The notes under the pieces were generated by a model that was not told where the DNA came from, made no database searches, and saw nothing but the letters and a program-made list of their open reading frames with translations. From HTCC2207 sp002685195 (lineage in GTDB: Bacteria > Pseudomonadota > Gammaproteobacteria > Pseudomonadales > Porticoccaceae): a DNA stretch of 64,000 nucleotides. Made by a program: the position numbers and the translations under genes. The stretch spans positions 1,364,001 to 1,428,000 of the forward strand of contig CP179212.1 in assembly GCA_051201675.1 (NCBI GenBank), given 5' to 3'. This document shows, piece by piece, positions 27,370 to 36,166 of this stretch (positions within the stretch are counted from its first letter, which is position 1; every line of letters begins with the position of its first letter).

Positions 27370-27414
27370 TAAGCTTCCTCCCGTTAGGCCTGTCCGGTCA
27401 CCCTAATCTATACC

Positions 27415-28311
27415 TTAATTTGTTCTCGCCTGACTCGCTGTTTCATGAATCAGGTCTGCAAACCTTTCCAATAAGGCATCTGGCAGAGTGTGTCCCATAC
27501 CCTCAAATCGAACTAATTTAGCATGAGCAATATGTTTCTTAGTCTCTATACCGCCACTGACATCAACCAAAGTATCCTGGTTGCCGTGAATAATTAAAGT
27601 GGGCAACTTAAGTTGCCGGAGAAGATTTTTACGGTTTGGAGCGACCCTTATTGCCGCCATCTGTCGTAAATAACCCGCGGGATAATTGGAGCGTTGAAAC
27701 TCTCGCTTTACCTCAGCAGCCACCTCTTCATCAGTTTGTGGATAAGCCGGACTTGCAAACATCTGACGAGTATTGACTGAATTTTCTAATGCGGAGACAC
27801 CGTTTGGAATAGGCTTGACCATCTGCCTTGCAACTGCAAAAGATGCCATACCCTTACCAAAAGCACCGGTAGTCGACATAATTGAGGTCAATGAGAGAAT
27901 GCGTTCCGGATATAAGCACGCTACTAGCTGACTGATCATACCCCCCATGGACATCCCAACAATATGTGCCTTCTCAATACCCAGAGCATCCATTAGACCA
28001 ACGGTATCATCCGCCATATCTTCCAAGGTGTAGGGTACCTCTACCGGAATACCAAAAAGGGATCTTAGAGCAAGCCGAAATAAGGTTGGGGCAGTTTGAT
28101 TATCCATTTTTTCAGTCAACCCAATATCGCGATTATCAAAGCGAATCACTCGGTAACCATGAGCAATCAACAATTCACAAAAAGCCGTAGGCCAACGAAT
28201 CAATTGGTTATACAAACCAGCCACAAGGATAATTACTGGCCCTTCATCGGGCCCCATAGATTCATAGGCCATAAGAATACTGTTCGACTGAACAAATTTG
28301 GTCGCTGACAT
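27415..28311 (-). CDS. Alpha/beta hydrolase
   Basis: 298 residues of the alpha/beta hydrolase fold. The nucleophile elbow is GMSMGGM (Ser within VGMSMGGMISQLVA), the acid is probably Asp in IIHGNQDTLVD, and the histidine is in GMGHTLPDAL. No signal peptide, so cytoplasmic. Resembles esterases/lactonases linked to Baeyer-Villiger or acyl-CoA catabolism, but the substrate cannot be read from sequence. It lies downstream of the MaoC-SDR pair (95-bp gap) and upstream of the gamma-glutamyltransferase gene. Confidence 0.85.
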   Translation of the reverse strand: MSATKFVQSNSILMAYESMGPDEGPVIILVAGLYNQLIRWPTAFCELLIAHGYRVIRFDNRDIGLTEKMDNQTAPTLFRLALRSLFGIPVEVPYTLEDMADDTVGLMDALGIEKAHIVGMSMGGMISQLVACLYPERILSLTSIMSTTGAFGKGMASFAVARQMVKPIPNGVSALENSVNTRQMFASPAYPQTDEEVAAEVKREFQRSNYPAGYLRQMAAIRVAPNRKNLLRQLKLPTLIIHGNQDTLVDVSGGIETKKHIAHAKLVRFEGMGHTLPDALLERFADLIHETASQARTN

Positions 28312-28406
28312 AACCGCCCCTAAAAACTTCTGGCAATACGGGCTACTGCCACTATGACTGCCTATGCAATTCTATTTATTTTCATTGAACATTCTTAAAT
28401 CGCTGC

Positions 28407-29318
28407 TCAACTCTGTAATGCCGCCATTGCTTTCATTACGAACTTTTCGGTTTGCTTACCCCCAGACTCAAGCGCTTTATGAGCTGATACATCAGACAAC
28501 TCATCCCATTTGGCAACAATCTCATCAGGATTCTGACTTTCTTTAGGCATAAAAATACCATCAGTCTCATACATGCTCGCTATAGCGTAGCCACCAGCGC
28601 CAGCGCAAAGAATGGTGCGTGTGGGTGCCGTCTCATCGCAAAGTACAAGAGCTCCGGCAGAAACAGATTCCGCGGTCATTAAATCTAAGACTGATGAAGG
28701 AAGAAGATCCTCAGTCATACGAGTGCCAGCCGTTGGGGCTAGAGCATTTACATGAATATTGTTTTTACCACCTTCGAGCACCAAGGTATTCATAAAACCA
28801 AGCACTGCCATCTTGGCGGCGCCATAATTTGTCTGGCCGAAATTACCGTACATACCGCTAGCTGACGTAGTCATTACAATACGTCCATAATTTTGTTCGC
28901 GCATAATCTCCCAAACTGCTTTAGTACAGTTAACTGAGCCCATCAAGTGTATGTCCATGACCAATTGAAAATCTGCTAAGTCCATTTTGCTGAAGGATTT
29001 ATCTCGCAAGATACCGGCATTGTTGATCAGAATATCCACCCTTCCCCATTTATCCATGGCTTGCTTAACCATATCTTCAACTTCATCAAACTTGGCAACA
29101 TTCGCACCATGAGCGAAAGCTTCGCCACCAGCCGCTTCGATCAAACCAACAACCTCCATGGCCGCATCAGATGAAGCTCCAGTACCATCGCGAGCACCTC
29201 CAAGGTCATTAACCACAACTTTGGCACCACGCTCCGCAAGTGCTAGTGCATGGGATCGACCGAGACCATTTCCAGCACCCGTTACAATAGCTACTCTACC
29301 TTCAAAATTAATACTCAT
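28407..29318 (-). CDS. SDR-family 3-hydroxyacyl-CoA dehydrogenase-like protein
   Basis: 303-residue short-chain dehydrogenase. NAD-binding GAGNGLGRSHALALAERGAKVVVNDLGGARDGTG matches the dehydrogenase domain of peroxisomal multifunctional enzyme type 2 (MFE-2), which oxidises (3R)-hydroxyacyl-CoA. Active site: NNAGILRD, Ser in TTSASGMYGNFG and the YGAAK tyrosine-lysine. The MaoC-type hydratase gene lies 31 bp upstream; together they equal the two catalytic domains of MFE-2 split into separate proteins, fitting beta-oxidation of branched or sterol side-chain acyl-CoAs. Confidence 0.9.
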   Translation of the reverse strand: MSINFEGRVAIVTGAGNGLGRSHALALAERGAKVVVNDLGGARDGTGASSDAAMEVVGLIEAAGGEAFAHGANVAKFDEVEDMVKQAMDKWGRVDILINNAGILRDKSFSKMDLADFQLVMDIHLMGSVNCTKAVWEIMREQNYGRIVMTTSASGMYGNFGQTNYGAAKMAVLGFMNTLVLEGGKNNIHVNALAPTAGTRMTEDLLPSSVLDLMTAESVSAGALVLCDETAPTRTILCAGAGGYAIASMYETDGIFMPKESQNPDEIVAKWDELSDVSAHKALESGGKQTEKFVMKAMAALQS

Positions 29319-29349
29319 TACCTACCTCGTTTAATTCAGTTTTTTAAGA

Positions 29350-29811
29350 CTATTTAGCCATTTGGACACTTAGCCACTCAGCTACCAACGCAGGTTTATC
29401 GCCACCTTCAATTTCGACAGTAATTTCCATTTTAAAATCATACTGCCCAGGACGTTTTTCTGTGATCTCCATAACTGTCGCGTGGCAACGTATCTTGCTG
29501 CCCACGCGCACAGGTGCAACAAAACGAACTTTGTCAAAACCTTTATTAACGCCCATATAAATGCCTTCAATCAAAAGATTGTAGCTCTCAGAGAAGAAGG
29601 ACAGCATAGACAGAGTTAGAAACCCGTGAGCGATTGTCCCACCAAAAGGAGTATTAGCCGCTGCGACTGGGTCAATATGGATAAACTGACGATCAAGCGT
29701 GCATTCAGCAAACTCATTAACCTGTTCTTGAGTAACTTCAAACCAGGGCGTTGGCTCACAAACATGGCCTACATATTGTTGGATCTCAGATTTCTTAATG
29801 ATTTGTGGCAT
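29350..29811 (-). CDS. MaoC-family (R)-specific enoyl-CoA hydratase
   Basis: 153-residue single hotdog MaoC-type protein. The catalytic region TPFGGTIAHGFLTLSMLSFF holds the hydratase-2 motif (Asp usually upstream, here in HIDPVAAANTPFGG; His in IAHGF). Such proteins hydrate trans-2-enoyl-CoA to (3R)-hydroxyacyl-CoA, the substrate of the SDR encoded 31 bp downstream. It is the first gene of a minus-strand run; a palindrome 50 bp upstream may be its operator. Confidence 0.88.
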   Translation of the reverse strand: MPQIIKKSEIQQYVGHVCEPTPWFEVTQEQVNEFAECTLDRQFIHIDPVAAANTPFGGTIAHGFLTLSMLSFFSESYNLLIEGIYMGVNKGFDKVRFVAPVRVGSKIRCHATVMEITEKRPGQYDFKMEITVEIEGGDKPALVAEWLSVQMAK

Positions 29812-29860
29812 TTTTTTGTGTCCTTTTATGATTTACATGAGTGAAACGATACAACCTTTT

Positions 29861-29881
29861 ATTGGCATTATAACTGCCAAT
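29861..29881. promoter_or_regulatory. Palindrome in the promoter of the MaoC-SDR unit
   Basis: ATTGGCA and TGCCAAT arms flank TTATAAC. On the minus strand the centre reads TATAAT, a consensus -10, about 50 bp upstream of the MaoC start. A repressor bound there would block transcription. It does not show the 21-bp direct-repeat spacing of the five sites described elsewhere. Confidence 0.4.
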
Positions 29882-30095
29882 ATATACCTTACACAAACAG
29901 TGTCTCTAACTTAGCATGGCTACTTCTAACCCATTAGGCGTCGCTTACTTCCTAGCCTGAATTGTCACCCTCTTCTTAGATCCCAGAAACGAACATCTTA
30001 ACCACCTCTGTTTTTTAGACCCAGCCAGTCAGCAATAGGGCCACAGAAGCAAATACGATAAATCTTGAAGTCATACTCATAGACTGATTAAAATA

Positions 30096-31823
30096 CTAAT
30101 CTGCCCCATGCATCATCTTAGTAATAACAGGTGATATTAATAACATCAGCACCGAAATACCGATGGCGATATACCCAACCTGAGAATAGACCTCTATGTA
30201 TCCAGCCTTAGCCGCCGCAACATTGGTCATTTGACCCCCAATAGTTTCAGCTCCTGTAGTTCGGGCAATGATACCGGCCAAGAAATTGGATAAGCCTGAG
30301 TATAAGAACCAAGCCCCCATAGTCATACCTACAATTCTTGCTGGAGCAAGTTTTGTAACTGCCGATAAACCAACCGGTGAAACCATCAGCTCTCCCATGG
30401 TGTGAATCCAGTAGATTAAGAAAATAAAGATAACTGGAGTTAAGCCAACTTCGCCAGATCCTTTCATACCAGCAACGAGAGCTAAGAAACCCAACCCAGC
30501 CAAGGCAACACCGAGGGCAAATTTGATCGGCGTAGAAGGGTTGAGATCTCGTTTGGCTAGCCATATCCACAACCAAGCCACGAGGGGCGCAAACATAAAG
30601 ATATAGCCAGCGTTAAGAGACTGGAATACCGGCCCTGGAACAGACCAGCCAAATATTTCTCGGTCAACCAGCCGCGCAGTTAAGAGGTTGAGGGACGAAC
30701 CGGCTTGCTCAAAGAGAGCCCAGAACGGAATCTGTGCAAGAATAAAGTAAATAGCTGCAAGCATTCGTGAACGTTCATCACCCTGCAATTGAAGCATTGA
30801 GTAGCCGATCATTCCCAACATCATGACAATACCAATTGGTCCTAGAATCCCACCTACCAACTCTTCATTCATCACCAAGAACATGGATACAGCGATAATT
30901 GCGAAGCCAACCATGTAACACATCCACTCTACATTTATGAAGAGAAATACTTTTTCTTTTAGTTTTTCCATTGACGGAGGCTCTGCCTTACCTTCAAGCC
31001 AACTTTGACATGATAAAAATACCAGCAGGCCTATCAGCATGCCAATGCCAGCTAATCCAAAGCCGTACTTCCAACCATGAACAATCCCTAGATAACCACA
31101 AAAAATGGATGCCAAAAAAGCGCCCATATTGATACCCATATAGAAAATCGTGAATCCAGAATCACGACGCGCATCCCCAAACCCATACAGAGATCCTACA
31201 ATCGTTGAAATATTGGCTTTTAGAAACCCTACTCCAGCGATTAATAGTGCGAGGGATAAGTAAAGCATGTTGAGATAGCCCTCTTCTGTCTCAACACTCA
31301 TAGAAAAGTCATCTCTGGAAATCACGTCAGGTAAATCAACAACCTCGGGCTCAGCAATGACCATATCAGTTTCCGTAAAAGTGACATACGACTTACCGCT
31401 ATCTGTAATAATTTGTTGTTTAGCATCGCCACCGCGGCCGTCCAAGGCAATCTGATACTGACTTTCGTTATAACTAAGAATCTGTTTAGAGCCACTACCC
31501 TCAAAGGTCATTCCAAAGTGGCCCAAGGTTAGTAAAATCGCCCCAAACGTCACAGCTTTACGCGCACCAAGGTACCGATCTGCAAGGGATCCACCAATAA
31601 TAGTCATCACATATACTAAAGCAGTATATGCCCCGTATAACAGGCTTGATTTTTCATCAGAGAATAAAAAATGCTGCGTCAGATAAACTACTAAAAGACC
31701 TCTCATACCGTAATATGAGAACCTCTCCCACATTTCGGTTAAGAAAAGAATCACCAAACCACGGGGATGGCCCATGATCGTTTTTTCATGATTGGAGTTG
31801 TCAGATATATTCGGTGTACCCAT
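30096..31823 (-). CDS. POT-family proton-dependent oligopeptide transporter with periplasmic insert
   Basis: MFS-fold di/tripeptide:H+ symporter in the inner membrane. The family signature ExxERFxYY is present as EMWERFSYYGMRG (Glu30, Glu33, Arg34, Phe35). 575 residues, about 75 longer than typical bacterial POT proteins. The excess is a hydrophilic stretch at about residues 107-183 between the third and fourth membrane segments, with no membrane helix, so likely periplasmic. FLKANISTIVGSLYG replaces the usual GGIKP motif region. No adjacent peptidase; the gene appears to be its own unit. Confidence 0.9.
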   Translation of the reverse strand: MGTPNISDNSNHEKTIMGHPRGLVILFLTEMWERFSYYGMRGLLVVYLTQHFLFSDEKSSLLYGAYTALVYVMTIIGGSLADRYLGARKAVTFGAILLTLGHFGMTFEGSGSKQILSYNESQYQIALDGRGGDAKQQIITDSGKSYVTFTETDMVIAEPEVVDLPDVISRDDFSMSVETEEGYLNMLYLSLALLIAGVGFLKANISTIVGSLYGFGDARRDSGFTIFYMGINMGAFLASIFCGYLGIVHGWKYGFGLAGIGMLIGLLVFLSCQSWLEGKAEPPSMEKLKEKVFLFINVEWMCYMVGFAIIAVSMFLVMNEELVGGILGPIGIVMMLGMIGYSMLQLQGDERSRMLAAIYFILAQIPFWALFEQAGSSLNLLTARLVDREIFGWSVPGPVFQSLNAGYIFMFAPLVAWLWIWLAKRDLNPSTPIKFALGVALAGLGFLALVAGMKGSGEVGLTPVIFIFLIYWIHTMGELMVSPVGLSAVTKLAPARIVGMTMGAWFLYSGLSNFLAGIIARTTGAETIGGQMTNVAAAKAGYIEVYSQVGYIAIGISVLMLLISPVITKMMHGAD

Positions 31824-31969
31824 GATTCAGATCCCTGCGCTAGACTTTAATAATTGGTCCTTTAGTGCTGAAAAGTAGTGGCACTAAAAATCAGCAGAGA
31901 CCTTATCACAGTCCAACCCAGGGTGTAACCACATCAAGAGTTATGTGATGCGCTTAACAAATATTATCG

Positions 31970-32572
31970 TTATTTCGGTGCTGCCTTTGGTTGATATTTG
32001 TAGTACCCCTCGAACGGAATCATCAGATGGGCGTAATCAGTGCCTTTAAACATCTGATAAGGCGCTCCGGTGGTAAAATCTGAGGAAAAGCCTGCGATAG
32101 TCGCAGGATCTTTAGGCATCAACATTAAATGTGGTCCAGACTCAATCCAGTGATCGTGCTTCATCGCCATACTTTTATCGCCACCGGGCATTGTATTATC
32201 CTCTCCCGTATCACCGTGTAACATCCAGATATAAGCGTCTCTATCCATGTCTGGTTTCTCACCCGCCATGTATGCGCCGGCCCATTTAAACCCCTCTGCG
32301 TCAGCACATAAAGCAAAGGCATGATGCGCTGTCTTGAAGCCTTTCTCCGGCATTGGCTTCGTAGCAGTACACGTCCATCCATTCGACCCCTCTCTCAAGA
32401 CCTTACCGTTTTGACCCATAATGGTGGCGAAGTTACCTATAAATGATGGAGCTGCGGTTGAATATGCCCATATCTGCCACCTATCAGACGCATGAGACCC
32501 GTAGGGTTCTGCATGCGCAATAAATGAAGTAATGAGAGTGAGTGATAAAATTACTATTGTTTTTATTTTCAT
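31970..32572 (-). CDS. Secreted protein of unknown function
   Basis: I do not recognise the family. Start chosen at the ATG at 32572, because the upstream in-frame TTG GAG ATA ACA is itself the ribosome-binding site (GGAG six bases before ATG). 200 residues: signal peptide MKIKTIVILSLTLITSFIAHA, then a soluble domain with two cysteines (WTCTATKP and FALCADAEG), many His and Met residues near KSMAMKHDHWIESGPHLMLMP, and a tail ending YYKYQPKAAPK. Likely periplasmic, perhaps with one disulfide. Divergent from the thioesterase gene; 120 bp separates the starts. Confidence 0.75.
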   Translation of the reverse strand: MKIKTIVILSLTLITSFIAHAEPYGSHASDRWQIWAYSTAAPSFIGNFATIMGQNGKVLREGSNGWTCTATKPMPEKGFKTAHHAFALCADAEGFKWAGAYMAGEKPDMDRDAYIWMLHGDTGEDNTMPGGDKSMAMKHDHWIESGPHLMLMPKDPATIAGFSSDFTTGAPYQMFKGTDYAHLMIPFEGYYKYQPKAAPK

Positions 32573-32692
32573 TGTTATCTCCAATTATTTTTCTTAAACA
32601 CTTTAGTATAGGCAGTTTTTATCTTAAAAAAAAATAACAATAAAAATTTCGCCTTAGTACAATATTCAGTATTAACCAAGGAGTTTTAAAGC

Positions 32693-33115
32693 ATGCAAGG
32701 TCTTAGTCCGTCCATGGAGGTATTTTTAGCCGAAAAGCCAGAATTTCTAGCATTGCTAGGATTCAAAAATTATTGGTTTGAGGATCACAGCCAAACCTAT
32801 TTCTGCACTTTTGAGCCATCAATCGCGCTTACCCATTCAAATGGGACTATTGTTCAAGGAGGTTTCATCGCTGGCATGCTTGATTCCGCCATGGCGCAAT
32901 ACGTGCTACATGCCCATGACTTTAAGGTTAATCCACTAACGCTAAATCTGGATATAACCTATCTAATGCCCTGCCGTCCCTCTCTTGTGGAAGCCAGAGC
33001 TCGAGTTCTGAAGATGGGGAGGTCCATAGTATTTACAACTGCTGAATTGTTTCAAGATGACAAATTAATAGCGACAGCAACTGCAACAAACAAACTTACC
33101 GATATAATAAAATAG
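32693..33115 (+). CDS. PaaI-type hotdog thioesterase
   Basis: 140-residue hotdog-fold protein. VQGGFIAGMLDSAMAQYVLHA corresponds to the PaaI/YdiI thioesterase helix, where the GG turn and the acid (Asp in GMLDSAM) bind and hydrolyse acyl-CoA thioesters; the LNLDITYLMPCRP strand follows. It probably recycles CoA in the neighbouring acyl-CoA pathways. Start is the ATG at 32693 with AAGGAG about ten bases upstream; 191 bp separate it from the acyl-CoA dehydrogenase gene, which has its own promoter region. Confidence 0.85.
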   Translation: MQGLSPSMEVFLAEKPEFLALLGFKNYWFEDHSQTYFCTFEPSIALTHSNGTIVQGGFIAGMLDSAMAQYVLHAHDFKVNPLTLNLDITYLMPCRPSLVEARARVLKMGRSIVFTTAELFQDDKLIATATATNKLTDIIK

Positions 33116-33213
33116 ATATTATTATCAGTTATTTAAGAAATTTAATTAATGTATATTATACAAATTAAAGATCCTTAACGGATTAGGCCTGTTGTACTGC
33201 TGCTCGTTATATG

Positions 33214-33241
33214 TGGCACTAAATCTCTATCGAATGGCACC
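33214..33241 (+). promoter_or_regulatory. Candidate AraC-type operator (site S3)
   Basis: Two TGGCAC half-sites begin at 33214 and 33235, exactly 21 bp apart, in the same orientation as the downstream acyl-CoA dehydrogenase. A consensus -10 TATAAT follows at 33255-33260, 13 bp after the second half-site, so the proximal half-site would overlap the -35 region as in class II AraC activation. Confidence 0.6.
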
Positions 33242-33306
33242 AATTAAAAAGACGTATAATTTAACGATAGCTAAGGTTAACATCGTACTCAAGAGAGAAG
33301 AATCCC

Positions 33307-34542
33307 ATGACAACAAACAATCCACTTAGTGAAGACCAGCAGCTTGAAACCGCAGAACTAAAAGACTTTCGTAATGGTGTTGTTGACTGGATAAAACATA
33401 ATACTCCAGCAGACCCTGGCTTCCTTCTTCCTCAAACATTTATGGAAGTTGGTTCAGAACAGGTTTTGGACTTCCTTAGGGAGTGGCAGTACAAGGTTTG
33501 GTCATCAGGTTACCTAGGCATGGCGTGGCCAAAGGAGTATGGCGGTGGTGGTATGCCTCGCATCTTCCAGCAAATTGCTGACGAAGAGATGAAACGTGCT
33601 CGTGTACCAATTTGCTTTAACATTATTGGGCTCGGTTGGGCTGGGCCGTTAATTATTGATACTGGTACGGATTTTGAAAAGGAAACCTATCTCAAAGGTA
33701 TTCTCACAGGAGAAGATATATGGTGCCAGGGCTTTTCTGAGCCAAACCATGGCTCTGACTTGGGGAGTATCCAGACGCGCGCTGAACGGGATGGCGATGA
33801 GTATATAATTAACGGCAGTAAAATCTGGACTACCATGGGCAACTATGCCAAATACATGATACTTCTTGCACGGACCGACCCTCAAGCCGAACGTCGCTAT
33901 AACGGTCTTTCTTTCTTCTTGGCACCCATGGGCACAGAGGGAATTACCACCTCACCAATCCAGAAGCTAACAGGAGACTACGGCTTTACAGAGACGTTTT
34001 TCACTGATGCTCGCATCCCTGCTAGATGCCTGATGGGAGAAGAGGGTCATGGCTGGCGTATCGCCATGCAGACCCTGCAATATGAACGAGGTGCCGAAGC
34101 CGGAGCAGCTGGTGGAGTTTCCATTCTAGCAACGGTTATGGATGACCTGCTACGGATTGCTGAAGACGTCCAACGAGATGGCCAACCATTGATGAAGGAT
34201 CCAGTGACACGAGACAACCTGGTTAAATTTTTGATAGAAGAGCAAGCCCTTTATCTCGCCGAGAAAAGAGTCAAAATACCCGCGCTTTGTGCTGATTATC
34301 CAAACTCTCTGGCTTTATCAACCAAGCTTCGTGGAACTGAGTTCTTTCGCCGCATGCGGCAATATGCTCTGACACTCCAAGGTGCTTCTAGCGCCTTGTA
34401 CGTTGGCGATGAAGATGCGGTAGAAGGTGGATTTTGGCAACGGGCCTACATGAATAACTTTTCTACGACAATTGGCGGCGGCACTAGCCAAATTCAAGCA
34501 AACATTATTGGTGAGCATGTACTTGGACTACCAAAGGATTAA
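33307..34542 (+). CDS. Acyl-CoA dehydrogenase, subunit with catalytic-type glutamate (pair 1)
   Basis: FAD-dependent acyl-CoA dehydrogenase of 411 residues. FAD-site motifs WCQGFSEPNHGSDLGSIQT and KIWTTMGNYAKY are present. The usual medium-chain base position (…YEGT) is glycine here (IGGGTSQIQAN), but Glu260 in TLQYERGAEAG aligns with the alternative catalytic Glu used by isovaleryl-CoA and FadE26-type enzymes. The next gene, 7 nt downstream, encodes a partner lacking that glutamate, the arrangement of heterotetrameric acyl-CoA dehydrogenases in sterol and branched-chain degradation. Its promoter region carries operator site S3. Confidence 0.92.
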   Translation: MTTNNPLSEDQQLETAELKDFRNGVVDWIKHNTPADPGFLLPQTFMEVGSEQVLDFLREWQYKVWSSGYLGMAWPKEYGGGGMPRIFQQIADEEMKRARVPICFNIIGLGWAGPLIIDTGTDFEKETYLKGILTGEDIWCQGFSEPNHGSDLGSIQTRAERDGDEYIINGSKIWTTMGNYAKYMILLARTDPQAERRYNGLSFFLAPMGTEGITTSPIQKLTGDYGFTETFFTDARIPARCLMGEEGHGWRIAMQTLQYERGAEAGAAGGVSILATVMDDLLRIAEDVQRDGQPLMKDPVTRDNLVKFLIEEQALYLAEKRVKIPALCADYPNSLALSTKLRGTEFFRRMRQYALTLQGASSALYVGDEDAVEGGFWQRAYMNNFSTTIGGGTSQIQANIIGEHVLGLPKD

Positions 34543-34549
34543 ACAAACC

Positions 34550-35680
34550 ATGACAAGATCAGCGAACCTTTCAATAGCATTCTCGGAAGAACAAGCAATG
34601 ATTCTCGATAGTGCACAAGCATTCTGTAGAGATAAGTCCGATGGTAATGCAGTACGCAGCCTTCTTAAATCTGAAACAGGGTTTAACCAAGACGTATGGG
34701 ATGAAATGGTGGCCCTAGGTTGGACCGGACTGACAATCCCAGAGCAATTTGGTGGTTTCGCCATGGGTATTGGAGCAACAGTGCCACTTGTCGAGAGCAT
34801 GGGACGGCACATGCTATGCACGCCTTATATCTCAGCAACTATAGCCGCGCAAGCTATTGTCCGCGGCGGCAGTGAGTCACAGCAAAGCAAGTGGCTGCCA
34901 GCCATGGTGAAGGGAACCATCGGAACTTTGGCGTTGTTAGATAATGAAGATTGGGGAGCTACCAGTACTACCTGCGAACTAACCACGAAAGATGACCAAC
35001 TTGAATTAAAGGGAAAAAAATTACTAGTGCACGATGCGTTAGTTAGCGACTTCTTCCTAGTGCTTGCCAAGTATGAGGGTACTGAGGTGCTGGTAATCGT
35101 GGAGTCATCACAGCTTGCAGACAACGCAATTGACAGTAAAACCCTTGTCGATGAGACTAAACGTGCAGCCAACGTTGATTTTACGGGTGCGACCATCCAA
35201 TCTGATGCTATTCTTCCGAGCGGTGAAACCGCATTAGCAGATCTGCGCTTGATCGGGGCATTACTAATAGCATCAGAAGCCACTGGATCCGCAGCTGCAG
35301 CTCTTGATACGGTTGTGGACTATCTTACAACCCGAAAGCAATTTGGCCGGCTAATAGGCTCTTATCAGTCTTTAAAGCATCCCACTGTTGAAATGCTCAT
35401 TCAAATGGATTCAGCGAGAACCTTTATCTATCATGCTGCCACTTTAATTGGCGACGGAAAACTAGATAAAGACACTGAAATCGCCTGTCGAATGGCCAAA
35501 GCTCAGGCTGCAGATGCATTGTCATTTGCGGGCGACAGAGCGGTACAATTCCATGGCGGCATGGGCTTTACCTATGATTGCGATGCTATGCTTTATATAC
35601 GCCGAGCCCAATGGACTCAGCAGCAATATGGCGACCCACAGCATCATCGAAAACTTTTAGCCCCTCTCTTACTAGACTAA
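34550..35680 (+). CDS. Acyl-CoA dehydrogenase, non-catalytic-type subunit (pair 1)
   Basis: 376 residues starting at the ATG at 34550 (MTRSANLSIAFSEEQAMILDSAQAF); an open frame back to 34472 is overlap with the upstream gene. The acyl-CoA dehydrogenase fold is clear (TGLTIPEQFGGFAMG, TRKQFGRLIGSYQSLKH, FHGGMGFTYDCD). However, at the Glu position after helix G it reads ASEATGSAAAALD without the ERL/ERG pattern, and the C-terminal loop is QQQYGDPQHHRK. That is characteristic of the beta-like partner in alpha2-beta2 enzymes such as FadE26-FadE27. Probably co-assembles with the product of 33307-34542. Confidence 0.88.
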   Translation: MTRSANLSIAFSEEQAMILDSAQAFCRDKSDGNAVRSLLKSETGFNQDVWDEMVALGWTGLTIPEQFGGFAMGIGATVPLVESMGRHMLCTPYISATIAAQAIVRGGSESQQSKWLPAMVKGTIGTLALLDNEDWGATSTTCELTTKDDQLELKGKKLLVHDALVSDFFLVLAKYEGTEVLVIVESSQLADNAIDSKTLVDETKRAANVDFTGATIQSDAILPSGETALADLRLIGALLIASEATGSAAAALDTVVDYLTTRKQFGRLIGSYQSLKHPTVEMLIQMDSARTFIYHAATLIGDGKLDKDTEIACRMAKAQAADALSFAGDRAVQFHGGMGFTYDCDAMLYIRRAQWTQQQYGDPQHHRKLLAPLLLD

Positions 35681-35699
35681 TGCTAGACAGAAAAATGCT

Positions 35700-36089
35700 C
35701 TAGCTTTTATCTTTTGTTGCAAGCACTAGGAGCCCCGCTGCTATCGCCAGGTTTTTGACAAAATTCTGTGTCTCATGCGCTTGCCCTGGGTCTCCAGCGA
35801 GAGCCCAAAAGTTATGAATAAAGAGATTAATAAGAATAGTCAGACCAAAAAGTAGCAGAGCCGAAACTCGCAGGTTCTTGCCCGCGATCAGGAACAAACC
35901 TGCTCCTACCTGAATCAGAATGGTCAAAGGCAGTAAAATCTCAACCAAAGGGACGCCTTTACTCGCCATTAAGTCTAAATACCCTTGATAACCAGCTACC
36001 TTAGTCATACCAGGAACGATAAAATAAAGCCCCAGTAAGGTGCGACCCAACACAAAATAATAGTTATCGTATTTTTTTAGCCATTCCAT
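35700..36089 (-). CDS. DoxX-family membrane protein
   Basis: 129 residues with four predicted membrane helices (YFVLGRTLLGLYFIVPGMTKVAG starts the first, and LPLTILIQVGAGLFLIAG is the second). DoxX/DoxD proteins are small inner-membrane proteins of quinone-linked redox or thiol stress systems; function here is not known. The gene converges on acyl-CoA dehydrogenase pair 1, with a 19-bp gap, and lies 77 bp downstream of the esterase gene. Confidence 0.8.
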   Translation of the reverse strand: MEWLKKYDNYYFVLGRTLLGLYFIVPGMTKVAGYQGYLDLMASKGVPLVEILLPLTILIQVGAGLFLIAGKNLRVSALLLFGLTILINLFIHNFWALAGDPGQAHETQNFVKNLAIAAGLLVLATKDKS

Positions 36090-36166
36090 TTGCTTGCTCC
36101 TTGATTTATTCTAATTCGTATAAAATTTACCACATCGCGACCCGTAACCCAAGACTCGAGCAGCAG

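Noticed and set aside
31881..31910. TGGCACT near the POT transporter as an operator half-site
   Set aside because: No second half-site 21 bp away.
34825..35283. 152-codon open frame on the minus strand
   Set aside because: Antisense to an acyl-CoA dehydrogenase with clear motifs; serine- and valine-rich shadow without recognisable domain or ribosome-binding site.
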